NCBI GenBank assembly: GCA_020427395.1
Contig: JAGQON010000010.1
Span: forward strand, 1 to 64,000
DNA from: Phycisphaerales bacterium
GTDB lineage: Bacteria; Planctomycetota; Phycisphaerae; Phycisphaerales; UBA1924
DNA: 64,000 bases
Reading direction: 5' to 3'
The translations under genes and the position numbers were made by a program. Below the pieces are notes generated by a model. That model worked only from the letters and a program-made list of their open reading frames with translations. It searched no databases and had not been told where the DNA came from. Shown one piece after another: positions 17,961 to 26,149 of this stretch. The stretch's first letter is position 1. Each line of letters begins with the position of its first letter.

Positions 17961-19142
17961 TTATGGGTTCGGCTCGGGCTCGTACATCTCGTAACTGAGC
18001 AGGCGGCACGGGATGTTGCTGTTGTTGAACGGCAGCTTGCGCATCGCCCGGAGACGAACCTGCGTCGAGAGCGACCTGCTGCCGGTGAAGACATGCCCGG
18101 TGTAGCCCGCGCAGCGGTCCTTGAAAAAGAACCCGATGTCGCGGTACACCTGACGCAGCTCATCGGTCTCGCCGAGGCGAATGCCGTACTCGGGGTTGAA
18201 GATCACATGACCGTGCTCGCCGGGCTCCAGCTGGGGAACGGGCGTATCGCGGAAGTCGCACAGCTCGAACTCGATGAGGTGATCGACGCCGGCGGTCATC
18301 GCGTTGCGCCGGGCCGCGTCGATCGCGGCCGGGTCGTGATCGCTGGCGATGATGGGCATCGGCACGGCGATCGGCGCCTTGGATTTGCGGGCTTCCTTCC
18401 GCATCTCGATGTAGGCATCGTCCAGATCGAGCAGCGTGTGCAGGGCGCTCGCGTCATTGCGCATCAGCCCCGGGGCACGCCCGGCCATCATCAGGGCACC
18501 CTCGATCGCCAGCGTGCCCGAGCCGCACATGGGGTTCACCAGCGCCTGTGTGCCGTCGTAGCCCATGCCCATGAGCACCGAGGCCGCCAGAGTCTCGCTC
18601 ATCGGCGCATGGTGCGGCAGCTTTCGATAGCCACGGTCACTGAGGCGTTGCCCGTTGACATTGAGGTAGACCCACGCCCGCTCGCCCTTCCACACCAGAT
18701 GGATCACCACGCCCGAACGGTCGGGGCCAGAGTCGGGTCGCTCGCCGGTCTTCTGCTTGATGCGATCCACGATCGCGTCCTTGAGCAGCAGGTTCGGGTA
18801 CATCGTGTTCGTCACGCTCGGGTGGGCGACATTGGAGCTGATGCTGAGGTACGCATCGTTGGGGATCAGCTCTTCCCAGGGGTACGAGCGGGCCCACTGC
18901 TCGAGCATCTTGAGCGAGGTGCATCGGGTGCGATCGAGCAGCCAGTAGACCTGCTGGGCGGTCCGCAGGTGCAGCGTCAGTCGCAGCGCCTCGACCAGAT
19001 CGGCCCCGACCGCGACCGAAACCTTGTCCTCTTCCTGCACCTCGTACCCCATCGCCTCGACCTCGGCGCGGAGATAGGGCACGACATGCTCGGCACAGGA
19101 GATGCGGGTCAGGCGTTTTTTATGGGGGTCGAGGTCGGGCAT
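17961..19142 (-). CDS. RlmL-like THUMP/SAM-dependent 23S rRNA methyltransferase
   Basis: A protein of 393 residues with an N-terminal THUMP-like region and a C-terminal Rossmann methyltransferase, the plan of the N-terminal half of RlmL (m2G at 23S position 2445). The segment ALVNPMCGSGTLAIEGALMM near residues 209-228 forms the SAM-binding loop. ASDHDPAAIDAARRN near 270-285 is motif II. The usual catalytic NPPYG is here NPEYGIRLGE near 325, a substitution worth checking. The protein is stand-alone, without the RlmK half found in enterobacterial fusions. Confidence 0.82.
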   Translation of the reverse strand: MPDLDPHKKRLTRISCAEHVVPYLRAEVEAMGYEVQEEDKVSVAVGADLVEALRLTLHLRTAQQVYWLLDRTRCTSLKMLEQWARSYPWEELIPNDAYLSISSNVAHPSVTNTMYPNLLLKDAIVDRIKQKTGERPDSGPDRSGVVIHLVWKGERAWVYLNVNGQRLSDRGYRKLPHHAPMSETLAASVLMGMGYDGTQALVNPMCGSGTLAIEGALMMAGRAPGLMRNDASALHTLLDLDDAYIEMRKEARKSKAPIAVPMPIIASDHDPAAIDAARRNAMTAGVDHLIEFELCDFRDTPVPQLEPGEHGHVIFNPEYGIRLGETDELRQVYRDIGFFFKDRCAGYTGHVFTGSRSLSTQVRLRAMRKLPFNNSNIPCRLLSYEMYEPEPNP

Positions 19143-19167
19143 TGGTCAGGGAGCATAGCGCCCGCAG

Positions 19168-20919
19168 TCAGGCGTCTGGCTTCACCAGCAGCGCATTCCC
19201 GCATACCAGCGCATCGATCTTTGTGGACTGAAAGCACCGGATCGCGTGCGCTGGGGTCTCGACGATCGGCTCACCATTATCGTTAAAACTCGTGTTGAGC
19301 AGCACGCCGACCCCGTCTCGACGGCGGATCTCCCCCAGCAGCTCGTAGAGCAGCGGCGTGTCGCCCCCGCTCACGGTCTGCAATCGCCCGCTCCCATCCT
19401 CGTGCGTCACCGCGGGTAGCTTTGATCGGTACCGCTCGCGCACCATCGTGTTCACCAGCATGTAGGGCACCGGGAAGTCCGCATCGAAGATCTCTGGAGC
19501 GTGCTGCTCCTGCACGATCGGCGCGAAAGGGCGGAACGCCTCGCGGTGCTTCACCTCGGCGTTGAGGTGATCCTTCATCCATGCTGGGCGTGGCCAGCAC
19601 AGGATGCTGCGGGCACCGAGGGCGCGCGGGCCGTGCTCTGATCGCCCCTGGAACCACGCGACGATCTTGCCACCAAGCAGCAGATCCGCGACGCGACTGA
19701 TGAGATCTTCGGGCAACTCGCCGCCCGCGTCGAGCAACGCTTGCGTTGCGTCATCCGTAGACCTTGTCGGGCCGAGGTAGACTTGATTCGCCTGATACTG
19801 CAGTTTCCCATCTGTGATGTTGTAGTAGCCCAGCAGTGCCGCGCCCAACGCGAGCCCAGCGTCGCTTGCCGCGGGCTGCACGAAGAACTCGTCGATACGC
19901 CCCTGCCCCATCAGCTCGTCGCGGATTGCCCTGTTGGCCACCACATTGAGGGCTACCCCGCCCGAGAGCCCGAGCCGACGGGCACCTGTTCGCTCGATCG
20001 AGTAGCGTGCCAGGTGTGTCATCGCCCGCACGAGTTGCTGCTGCCCCCACGCCGCCGCATCCGCAAAGTAAAAGTCTGTGGGATCCTCACTCGATCGGTG
20101 CCGAAAGCCGAGCCCCTCGTTGAAGTGTGTACAGATGTACTCCGCCAGATCGGTATGGATGCCGTCGAAGAGCGAGTCCGGGATCATGGGGAATCGCTCA
20201 GACGCGGGGTTGCCGTAGGCCGCCAGCCCCATCGACTTGCCGGCGTGCATCGGACCGAATCCGAGCACGCACTGGGTTAGCCATGAATAGAAAACGCCGA
20301 TGCCGCTCCGCAGCGAGACATCGACGCGTTCGATACCCCGACCCCGACCGATGAACAGACTCTGGGTTTCCGCGTGGAACCCACGTGGGTACAGACGCAT
20401 CGGCTCATCCGGGTGATCGCGTTTGAGGCCGAACAGTGAACCCGATTCATGATGAGTGCCTACCGACCAGGTGCTCCCCCGTCCGTCGACCACGAGCAGC
20501 GCTCCAGATTGTCCGTCCAGCGGCCACGTTGTCGTGTGCCAGGCCGTGGCGGCGTGCAGCAGGTGGTGGTTGGCAAAAAAGCAGGGCGTATCGCCGACCG
20601 ACACAAAAAACGCCCGCTCGTCGTCATCGCTCAGGTGGGCCCAGCCCGAGCCTGGGATCTGCTCGTACCACCGCGCCCCGTACTGCCAGTTCGTCTTCTC
20701 GAACACAACGGCATCGAGTTTGTCAGGAGCGATGCCTATCTCGCCCAGGCATGCCTCGATCGAGAGCCGAGGAAACGCCCGGCTGTTCTTCTCCCGCGAG
20801 AAACGCTCCTCCGCGACCGCCACGCACCGGAGTTCACCTTGGGTCTCGTGCACAAGCGCGGCCCCGGTGTCATGCCCGGGTCCGAGTCGCAATCCAAGAA
20901 CTGCTCGACGCTTACGCAT
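19168..20919 (-). CDS. Carbamoyltransferase of the NodU/CmcH family
   Basis: A protein of 583 residues. The N-terminal ASKHA-fold domain opens with LGLRLGPGHDTGAALVH (residues 9-25) and AVAEERFSREKNSRAFP near 34-50. LGLSGGVALNVVANR near 316-330 is the second hallmark. The C-terminal Sua5/YrdC-like domain contains GRSEHGPRALGARSIL near 424-440, RPFAPIVQEQHAP, and LLNTSFNDNGEPIV near 541-554. The family transfers carbamoyl from carbamoyl phosphate to hydroxyl groups of sugars or natural products. No biosynthetic cluster is visible here, so the acceptor is unknown. Confidence 0.9.
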   Translation of the reverse strand: MRKRRAVLGLRLGPGHDTGAALVHETQGELRCVAVAEERFSREKNSRAFPRLSIEACLGEIGIAPDKLDAVVFEKTNWQYGARWYEQIPGSGWAHLSDDDERAFFVSVGDTPCFFANHHLLHAATAWHTTTWPLDGQSGALLVVDGRGSTWSVGTHHESGSLFGLKRDHPDEPMRLYPRGFHAETQSLFIGRGRGIERVDVSLRSGIGVFYSWLTQCVLGFGPMHAGKSMGLAAYGNPASERFPMIPDSLFDGIHTDLAEYICTHFNEGLGFRHRSSEDPTDFYFADAAAWGQQQLVRAMTHLARYSIERTGARRLGLSGGVALNVVANRAIRDELMGQGRIDEFFVQPAASDAGLALGAALLGYYNITDGKLQYQANQVYLGPTRSTDDATQALLDAGGELPEDLISRVADLLLGGKIVAWFQGRSEHGPRALGARSILCWPRPAWMKDHLNAEVKHREAFRPFAPIVQEQHAPEIFDADFPVPYMLVNTMVRERYRSKLPAVTHEDGSGRLQTVSGGDTPLLYELLGEIRRRDGVGVLLNTSFNDNGEPIVETPAHAIRCFQSTKIDALVCGNALLVKPDA

Positions 20920-20988
20920 TTGGGATCTGTTGCTTCTTGATGTGGGATTCTGTCATGAGGATTGAGGATAGCCGGAATGCATCAAAAA

Positions 20989-21019
20989 TGCCGTGCCGCC
21001 TGGAGGTGGCGGCACGGCA
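20989..21019 (-). terminator. Terminator of the prepilin/secreted-protein operon
   Basis: TGCCGTGCCGCC (20989-21000) pairs perfectly with GGCGGCACGGCA (21008-21019); on the minus strand it is followed by five T. It lies about 100 bp after the PEP-CTERM-like gene. Confidence 0.88.
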
Positions 21020-21116
21020 AACACGAACGCGATCGGCAAGTTTGCAGAAGAACCGATCACGCAGAAATCAGGGCCCGCGGGCACGCGCCCGCGAACCCCG
21101 GGTTTGGAGTCCCTGT

Positions 21117-21797
21117 TTACGAGCGGCGTCGGCGGGTCACCCCACCCAAACCCGCGATGGCGAGCACACTCATCGCCCCCGGCGTGGGCACGAGGTTCTT
21201 CTCGACATACTCGATAGCGGCATCGTGGAACTCTTCGTCGAGACCCGCGTTGAACACGGTGAAGATCACCTCCGAGTCCGAAGCTCCAGACAGCGAGAAG
21301 GTGTTCGCGAGGACATAGATCCCGGCGCCCGCGCTGCCGTCGATGGTGTAGTCGAAGTGCTCATCGAAGCCACCGGGCAGGTCCGCGTCGTAGTTGAGCG
21401 AGAAACCCGCGACCGGGCTGCCATCGAGCGCGGTGCTGACGCTTACCGGGCCGAAGCCAATGTTCATCGGTGATGCGGCGGCCGCGAAGCTCACGCTGCC
21501 GGTGCCGTCCCAGTAGAGCAGCGCCGAGGTCAGGGTGAAGCTCACCTGGGTGTTATCGGGGAGCGAGCCCTCAGCGATAAAAATGCCCGGCTCGTCTGCG
21601 AACCAGCTCGGCCCGCTCAGGGACATCTCCGCGGCGAAGACACGCTCGCCGAACTCGGTGATGGTGCCCGTGTCGTGATCGCCGAGCCCGACAGCGACAG
21701 CGCCGTCCATGATCGCCAGACCGTAGTCCGCGTCCTCACCGTGCCCGAGTGCGAGCGACGCCGCTGCGCCGCACGCGATGATTGCTGCAAGTTTCAT
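21117..21797 (-). CDS. Secreted protein with PEP-CTERM-like sorting tail, possibly all3515-like
   Basis: A protein of 226 residues from the ATG at 21797 (GAGGAG seven bases upstream). It has a signal peptide ending near SLALGH, then a mature part starting HGEDADYGLAIMDG, and a C-terminal tail VPTPGAMSVLAIAGLGG followed by a basic RRRR cluster, as in PEP-CTERM/exosortase-type sorting signals. Features such as the early H-x-x-DAD, an acidic DEPGIF segment and LLYWDGTG recall secreted proteins of the all3515 type, which in cyanobacteria are Zur-repressed; this link is from memory and tentative. It resembles the gene upstream in sequence but uses a different C-terminal tag. Confidence 0.7.
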   Translation of the reverse strand: MKLAAIIACGAAASLALGHGEDADYGLAIMDGAVAVGLGDHDTGTITEFGERVFAAEMSLSGPSWFADEPGIFIAEGSLPDNTQVSFTLTSALLYWDGTGSVSFAAAASPMNIGFGPVSVSTALDGSPVAGFSLNYDADLPGGFDEHFDYTIDGSAGAGIYVLANTFSLSGASDSEVIFTVFNAGLDEEFHDAAIEYVEKNLVPTPGAMSVLAIAGLGGVTRRRRS

Positions 21798-21849
21798 ATC
21801 GATTCTCCTCACACATGGGTCTCCAAACCCGTAAGAGCCGTGATCTGTG

Positions 21850-22659
21850 TTATGGGCATCCGCCCGTGTACGCCGTCAGGAACGCGCTGACGTCGAAGAA
21901 GTTGAACTGCCCGTCGTTGTTGAAATCTGCCATGGTGTCCTGCGCGTTGTACGCTGTCAGGAACGCGCTGACATCGAAAAAGTCGAGGTTGCCGTCGTCG
22001 TTGAGGTCCGCGAGGCAGGGCGTGCCGATCAGGTTGTCCTCGATCCACGCGATCGCGTCGTCGAGCTGGTCCACGCCATCGCCCTGCGCAAAGACGAGAA
22101 ACAGCGGATCGGACGGTGCGATACCCGCCGACTCGGTCCACAACTCCAGCTCCAGCAACCAGACCCCCTCCACCATCGGCGGTAGCCCGCCGTTGAGCAG
22201 GTACTGCATGTGATGGTGGAAGGAGGCACTGGCGCTGGTGGACGCCTGCCCGAACACGATTCCCTCAAAATCTGTGTCCGTGCTCGGCGCGACAAAGTTC
22301 TGACCCGCGGCCCGAACCGTGATCTGCTCTGTGGCGATCGTGTCAAAGTCCAACGCGATCTCATCCCAGACGCGCGGTGCGCGGAGGATGCTGAAGCCGA
22401 TGGTCATGCCCGGGATCAGCTGCCCGAGCTCGGCGTTGAAGCCGGGGTCGTTGGTGAAGTTCGGGAAGCCCTCCGCGCCGAGCAGCGCGGACTTGATCGG
22501 CGATGGGTACACCACATCGCCCGTGCCCGGATCGACCGCGCCGGCGATGATCTGGTTGTTCTGGACGGAGAGGATGTAATCCGCGTCGTGCAGCCCGCCT
22601 GCGAGAGCGAGGGTGGTCGAGGCACACAGGACGACGCATATCGTGCTGATGGTGTTCAT
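21850..22659 (-). CDS. Secreted protein with C-terminal dockerin-like repeats, paralogue of its neighbour
   Basis: A protein of 269 residues with a signal peptide (about 1-20, ending LALAGG) and GGAG six bases before the start. The core begins HDADYILSVQNNQII, matching the HGEDADYGLAIMDG start of the next gene product, and contains a similar NDPGF segment and a VWDEIALDF strand. The last 60 residues are two EF-hand-like repeats (DLNDDGNLDFFDVSAFLTAY and DFNNDGQFNFFDVSAFLTAY) ending in GGCP. Such repeats are common sorting or docking modules in Phycisphaerae. A histidine cluster (SFHHHMQY) near residue 152 could bind metal. The function is not known. Confidence 0.72.
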   Translation of the reverse strand: MNTISTICVVLCASTTLALAGGLHDADYILSVQNNQIIAGAVDPGTGDVVYPSPIKSALLGAEGFPNFTNDPGFNAELGQLIPGMTIGFSILRAPRVWDEIALDFDTIATEQITVRAAGQNFVAPSTDTDFEGIVFGQASTSASASFHHHMQYLLNGGLPPMVEGVWLLELELWTESAGIAPSDPLFLVFAQGDGVDQLDDAIAWIEDNLIGTPCLADLNDDGNLDFFDVSAFLTAYNAQDTMADFNNDGQFNFFDVSAFLTAYTGGCP

Positions 22660-22671
22660 ATCAATCTCCGT

Positions 22672-23598
22672 TCAGGGGCGTGCCGAGCCGGGCGGGCTCG
22701 CTTCGGGGTGGAAGAGGTTGTGTTTGGCGTCGAGGTACATCTCGTCGAACGAGAGCGTCCGGACCGAGCCGTCGAAGAACGCTGCGTTGCTTTTACCCTG
22801 TGGGCTCGTGGGCTCACCGCCATGCGCATTGAGCCAGATCTGCGAGCTCGCGAAGGTCGCGCTGGCGGTCTCGCTGACGAACGCAAAGTCCCACTCGTCC
22901 GGGTGGACATGGTCGGCCTTGGCAAAGTCGGGCTCGGCGTCGGTGGGCACGCCGAACTGACGCTTGATCGGCGTCATCATGACGAGGTGAATGGTCTGTG
23001 AGGTCCGCGGGATGCGGGTGATCTTGGTGTAGGCGTTGTGCTGGTCGAGTCGCCGGCGTGTCACCGGATCGGGGTTGAGGAACGGCGCGACGGTCTGGGC
23101 CGTGAACCCGTTGAGCCCGTAGCTCGTGAGGCGTGCGATCGCGGGCTGGTCCGGATCGTTGCCGAAGTCGTTGTCGGTAAGCAGGTCCTCGTTCTGCTCA
23201 AACCAGGTCCGGAGCTGCTCCAGGTTCGCGCCGTTGTCGTTCCCGCCGTCCTCAACACTGAGCCAGATGGAGCGATCGACGGGCGAGTAGAGCGCGTCCG
23301 GGGCAGCGCCGTAGGACTGGAGCGAGATGAGCCATGTCGAGCGCACATCGCCCGCGAGCGAGCCGTGCGGGAGCGCGGCGTCGATAAATCGGCCGTCAAA
23401 GTCCTCGATATACATCTGGTGGGCCAGCTCGATCTGACGCATGTTGGACTGGCAGAGCACCCGCCTGGCGCTGTCGCGGGCGCTGCTGAGCGATGGCAGC
23501 AGGATCCCGAGCAGCAGCGCAATGATCGCTATCACGACCAGCAGCTCGATGAGCGTGAACCCGCGCGCACGGGCGGACGGAGTTGTTGAGGGCGTCAT
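22672..23598 (-). CDS. Prepilin-type (DUF1559-like) pseudopilin protein
   Basis: A protein of 308 residues with a classic type IV prepilin leader: basic residues, then [19 protein letters not shown] at residues 13-31, cut before F by a prepilin peptidase. After the hydrophobic helix comes [18 protein letters not shown], typical of the planctomycete DUF1559/H-x9-DG group. Near the C-terminus [20 protein letters not shown] shows the expected spacing between H and DG. The gene is 12 bp upstream of the dockerin-repeat gene and likely in one operon. It probably forms part of a pseudopilus-like surface assembly. Confidence 0.8.
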   Translation of the reverse strand: MTPSTTPSARARGFTLIELLVVIAIIALLLGILLPSLSSARDSARRVLCQSNMRQIELAHQMYIEDFDGRFIDAALPHGSLAGDVRSTWLISLQSYGAAPDALYSPVDRSIWLSVEDGGNDNGANLEQLRTWFEQNEDLLTDNDFGNDPDQPAIARLTSYGLNGFTAQTVAPFLNPDPVTRRRLDQHNAYTKITRIPRTSQTIHLVMMTPIKRQFGVPTDAEPDFAKADHVHPDEWDFAFVSETASATFASSQIWLNAHGGEPTSPQGKSNAAFFDGSVRTLSFDEMYLDAKHNLFHPEASPPGSARP

Positions 23599-23681
23599 GT
23601 GATATCCCGATCAGATCGCACGCGCAGCGTGGGCGCAGCGATGAACCGTATTCGTTGGTCAGAACAGACGAATCAGCAGGT

Positions 23682-24053
23682 TCAGCAGATCGGGGGTGCG
23701 CGCGCGGCGTGGTCGCGATGGGGCTCACGCTGCCGCATCGGCGCGGCTTCGAGAATCGGGCGATCTACCAGGATCGCCAGCGAAACAACAGGCAGCGATG
23801 CCGGGGCATTTGCGAGATGCAGCCCGCTAAGCCCCATGCAGATCGAGCAGTCGCGATCGTCGTCGGGGCTCGGGCTCGGGGCCGGGCGATCATCACTCGG
23901 CTGCTGCGCATGATGGGCGTGCCCATGGTCGCATTGCATCGCCTGCACGCCCCGCGTCAGATGCGAGAGCTTGTGCAGGGATGTGAGCACCCCACCGCCA
24001 TGGAGCAGCAGCAGTGTGATCAGGGCCCAAGATGCGAAACGCCAGGTCTTCAT
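23682..24053 (-). CDS. Small His/Cys-rich membrane-anchored protein
   Basis: A protein of 123 residues from the ATG at 24053; the longer frame reads through the adjacent tRNA and is not real. One N-terminal hydrophobic segment (about residues 5-20) is followed by a potential metal-binding stretch: LHKLSH, QCDHGHAHHAQQ near 42-53, an acidic proline-rich linker, and DCSICMG near 67-73. The C-terminus again has histidines (REPHRDH). The pattern resembles DUF2946/CopL-like metal-associated proteins, but the family match is weak. It is the first gene of the operon with the prepilin-like and secreted proteins and is preceded directly by a Fur/Zur-like palindrome. Confidence 0.6.
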   Translation of the reverse strand: MKTWRFASWALITLLLLHGGGVLTSLHKLSHLTRGVQAMQCDHGHAHHAQQPSDDRPAPSPSPDDDRDCSICMGLSGLHLANAPASLPVVSLAILVDRPILEAAPMRQREPHRDHAARAPPIC

Positions 24054-24059
24054 TGCTAT

Positions 24060-24094
24060 TGAGAATACATTATCAACATTTGACGCTGGGTCAA
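24060..24094 (-). promoter_or_regulatory. Promoter with overlapping Fur/Zur-like palindrome
   Basis: On the minus strand TTGACC (24089-24094) and TAATGT (24067-24072) are 16 bp apart. A near-perfect palindrome, TGAGAATACATTATCA (24060-24075, arms match 6 of 7), covers the -10 box. It resembles Fur-superfamily boxes but has a 2-base centre instead of the 1-base centre of the cyanobacterial Zur box. The predicted transcript would have a leader of only a few bases. Confidence 0.5.
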
Positions 24095-24133
24095 GCCCAA
24101 TGCCAGATCTTGTCGAACCCATCCCAGCGCATG

Positions 24134-24161
24134 AAAAACGCCGCCTCATCGGGCGGCGTTT
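24134..24161 (-). terminator. Terminator after tRNA-Ser(GCU)
   Basis: AAACGCCGCC (24136-24145) pairs with GGCGGCGTTT (24152-24161); on the minus strand the hairpin ends in five T. It lies nine bases beyond the tRNA 3' end. Confidence 0.88.
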
Positions 24162-24169
24162 CCTCAAAC

Positions 24170-24258
24170 GGATCGGGAGGGATTCGAACCCTCGGTACAG
24201 GTTTACCCTGTACACCGGATTAGCAATCCGGCCCCTTCAGCCTCTCGGGCACCGATCC
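24170..24258 (-). tRNA. tRNA-Ser(GCU)
   Basis: An 89-base class II tRNA on the minus strand. The acceptor arm GGATCGG pairs with CCGATCC, the anticodon arm is CCGGA-TTGCTAA-TCCGG with anticodon GCU, a long variable arm (GTACAGGGTAAACCTGTAC) is present, and the T-loop reads GGTTCGAATCC. Serine identity follows from anticodon and long variable arm. Confidence 0.96.
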
Positions 24259-24353
24259 AGCTTGGCCCATTCCGGGCTCCCCGCATCGTAGCAGGGCAGA
24301 CACGATAGGTTCATCGCCGCTCGGCTTCAATATCTTGAGCCGCAAATGCACGC

Positions 24354-24374
24354 GGGGCCCGCAAAGCGGGCCCC
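24354..24374. repeat. GC-rich perfect hairpin in the gap after tRNA-Ser(GCU)
   Basis: GGGGCCCGC-AAA-GCGGGCCCC, nine paired bases with a 3-base loop, lies in the 277-bp gap between the coiled-coil gene and the tRNA gene. No T-run follows. Nothing else was recognised in the gap. Confidence 0.45.
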
Positions 24375-24535
24375 GGGGACGGATCGATCTCCTGGTCACG
24401 ATCACCCCAGCGGAGACTTGGGGGCGTCGTGGTTGTCAACACGCATGAGTCGTGGTGCGTGCCCGGGGTGTCTTCCTACCCACCCGGCGTCGGGGATCGA
24501 TCGGTAGATCTTCGTGCGGTTCTGGCTCGTGTGAC

Positions 24536-24811
24536 TTAGTCGGCACCCTCGGCGCCGCCGGTGTTCTCGAGCATGTTGCGGAGGTACTTGTTCTCGCGGC
24601 GGGTCGCCTCGAGATCAAAGACGAGGTACTTGACCGAGAGGCGGAGGTGATCGAGCGACTCCTGGAGCTCGCTGATGGTCTTCTTCATGCGAGTATGGCG
24701 CTGCTGCGTCTCTTCAGCGAGCTTGGCGAGCTTGGGACGCTCGGACTCGGGGAGGGTGTCGATCTGCTCGAGGAGGTTCTGAAGGCGGCTCTGGAACTCG
24801 TTCTCTTTCAT
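24536..24811 (-). CDS. Small coiled-coil protein, unknown
   Basis: A protein of 91 residues from the ATG at 24811, which has AAGGG nine bases upstream; the longer frame to 25036 adds a low-quality N-terminus. Almost the whole product is predicted helical with heptad-like spacing (LQNLLEQIDTL, then ISELQESLDHLRLSVKYLV, then LEATRRENKYLRNMLEN). No cysteines and no membrane segment. No family was recognised. It could be a scaffolding or nucleoid-type protein, but nothing in the context decides this. Confidence 0.6.
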   Translation of the reverse strand: MKENEFQSRLQNLLEQIDTLPESERPKLAKLAEETQQRHTRMKKTISELQESLDHLRLSVKYLVFDLEATRRENKYLRNMLENTGGAEGAD

Positions 24812-25032
24812 GTCTGTTATCCCTTCTGAAGTGATGTCTGCCGGCTGTGATGCCGACGACACTCCAGTTGCACGCACCGGGCCAGTTGCCGTGCCAGAGG
24901 CGCACGAAATCGCTGGGTCCGGGAAAATCCCCTCCGTGGGGTCCAGACAATCCATTTTGAGCATCCGTGAGATTTCAGGCAGGCCCCGGGTCCTTCCGGG
25001 GCGGGTCCGGCTGTGCCGGGTGTTGCGTTTCG

Positions 25033-25677
25033 TCAACGCGGGCGGTGCAGCTTCTGCAACGCGCGTTGTGCGGCCGGGGGGGCGGATTTCGCGATCGAAA
25101 CCAGCTCACTGGCCGGGACATTGTTCGCGTCCCGCACCACCTGAGAAAGGTGCTTGTGCAGATTCTTTTCGAACATCCGATAATACTCTTCGAGCTCGTG
25201 GCGGTTGAAACGCGACAGCGGATCGGCCAGACCGGACTGGGCGGCCGCCCAGTCGATGAGCCCCCCACCCTCGCCCTCGAACTTATAGAGATCGAGCGTG
25301 GCACGGAGTCGCTGGGCCGGCGATGCGAACGGGTCGCGGGCCCGCTCGGGGATGCCCGTCATGATCTTCATCAGTTCCTTGTGACCCGCGGAGGCGATGG
25401 GCAAGGGGTCGTGGTGCCCGTCGTCCTTTGGCCTGAGGACCTCGGCGATGTCCCCGGCCCGTTCGATCGGGGCGACCCCGGTCATGACGGTTTTGAGCCC
25501 GGCCCGGGTGAAGCGGACGCTGAGGCGTTGGCACTTGCGGCCCTCATGCTCTGCGGCCCCGGCACTGACCACCGTGCCCCGCCCCCACTCGGGCTTGTTG
25601 GCGTGGACGACCTGGTCGCCGATCTCAAAGCGTGATTCTGAGCCCGGCTTGGTGCCGAGCAACGATGAACTGGACAT
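25033..25677 (-). CDS. DUF3553 domain protein
   Basis: A protein of 214 residues from the ATG at 25677 (GAGG five bases upstream). Residues 12-60 match the DUF3553 / UvrD-C-terminal-like SH3 fold: FEIGDQVVHANKPEWGRGTV, then a strand LSVRFTRAGLKTVM. The remaining part is helical, with LIDWAAAQSGLADPLSRFNR near 124-143 and a charged C-terminus, and matches no family I know. The DUF3553 fold often interacts with RNA polymerase or nucleic acid, which would fit the divergent rpoZ gene, but this is speculation. Confidence 0.68.
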   Translation of the reverse strand: MSSSSLLGTKPGSESRFEIGDQVVHANKPEWGRGTVVSAGAAEHEGRKCQRLSVRFTRAGLKTVMTGVAPIERAGDIAEVLRPKDDGHHDPLPIASAGHKELMKIMTGIPERARDPFASPAQRLRATLDLYKFEGEGGGLIDWAAAQSGLADPLSRFNRHELEEYYRMFEKNLHKHLSQVVRDANNVPASELVSIAKSAPPAAQRALQKLHRPR

Positions 25678-25774
25678 ACATACCTCGATGAGTACCGCGT
25701 GGAACAGCTTGAAAACAGGGGTCACGCGCCCGTGTGCCCCTCAATGGCATCCGCACGAGCATCCGTGTCTGGGC

Positions 25775-25803
25775 TGGCCCCAAACCCGTTGCGTGTCTAT
25801 ACT
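25775..25803 (+). promoter_or_regulatory. Weak candidate promoter for rpoZ-coaC
   Basis: TATACT (25798-25803) lies 85 bp before the rpoZ start; the -35 position (25775-25780, TGGCCC) is poor. Position between divergent genes is the main support. Confidence 0.3.
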
Positions 25804-25887
25804 TGCCTCCGCGCGGCCCAACGGGGCCTGCCAAGGCGGCGATGCGACGCACCCCGCCCACGCACGAAGGCTACACAAGGATAGCAG

Positions 25888-26121
25888 ATGATCGAAGCCC
25901 TGAAAAGTGACGAAATCGTCGAGAAGGTCGGCGGCAAGTTCAAGCTCACGGCACTCATCCAGCGTCGCCTCGAGCAGCTGCTTGAGGGCGCCCGTCCGCT
26001 CGTCCCGCGTGAGAACCGGACCGACCTCGAGATCGTCGTCGAAGAGATCATGCAGGACAAGATCACGCTTGAGTTCATCGATCAGGCCCCGATGGCGGCC
26101 GTCGAAGAGCCCCTGCTCTGA
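25888..26121 (+). CDS. rpoZ: RNA polymerase omega subunit
   Basis: A protein of 77 residues. The helix VGGKFKLTALIQRRLEQLLEGARPLV at residues 14-39 holds the omega pattern (N-terminal helix with 'kF.L..L...R..qL..GarP.v'), and the C-terminus is acidic. Omega stabilises the beta-prime subunit of RNA polymerase. AAGGA lies six bases before the start. The next gene is coaC, and the omega-then-Dfp/CoaBC order is common in bacteria, which supports the call. The short, divergent form fits planctomycetes. Confidence 0.83.
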   Translation: MIEALKSDEIVEKVGGKFKLTALIQRRLEQLLEGARPLVPRENRTDLEIVVEEIMQDKITLEFIDQAPMAAVEEPLL

Positions 26122-26149
26122 TCCTCACACCCCCGAGGGGTGAACGCAC

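Noticed and set aside
23682..24215. Extended 177-codon form of the His/Cys-rich protein
   Set aside because: Its N-terminus would be translated from the tRNA-Ser(GCU) gene and its terminator.
24170..24258. tRNA-Ser(GCU) as a second island attachment site
   Set aside because: No second copy of its 3' end was found in the window and no recombinase gene is next to it.
24536..25036. Extended 166-codon form of the coiled-coil gene
   Set aside because: The extra N-terminal part is low-complexity and includes a hairpin region; the ATG at 24811 has a ribosome-binding site.
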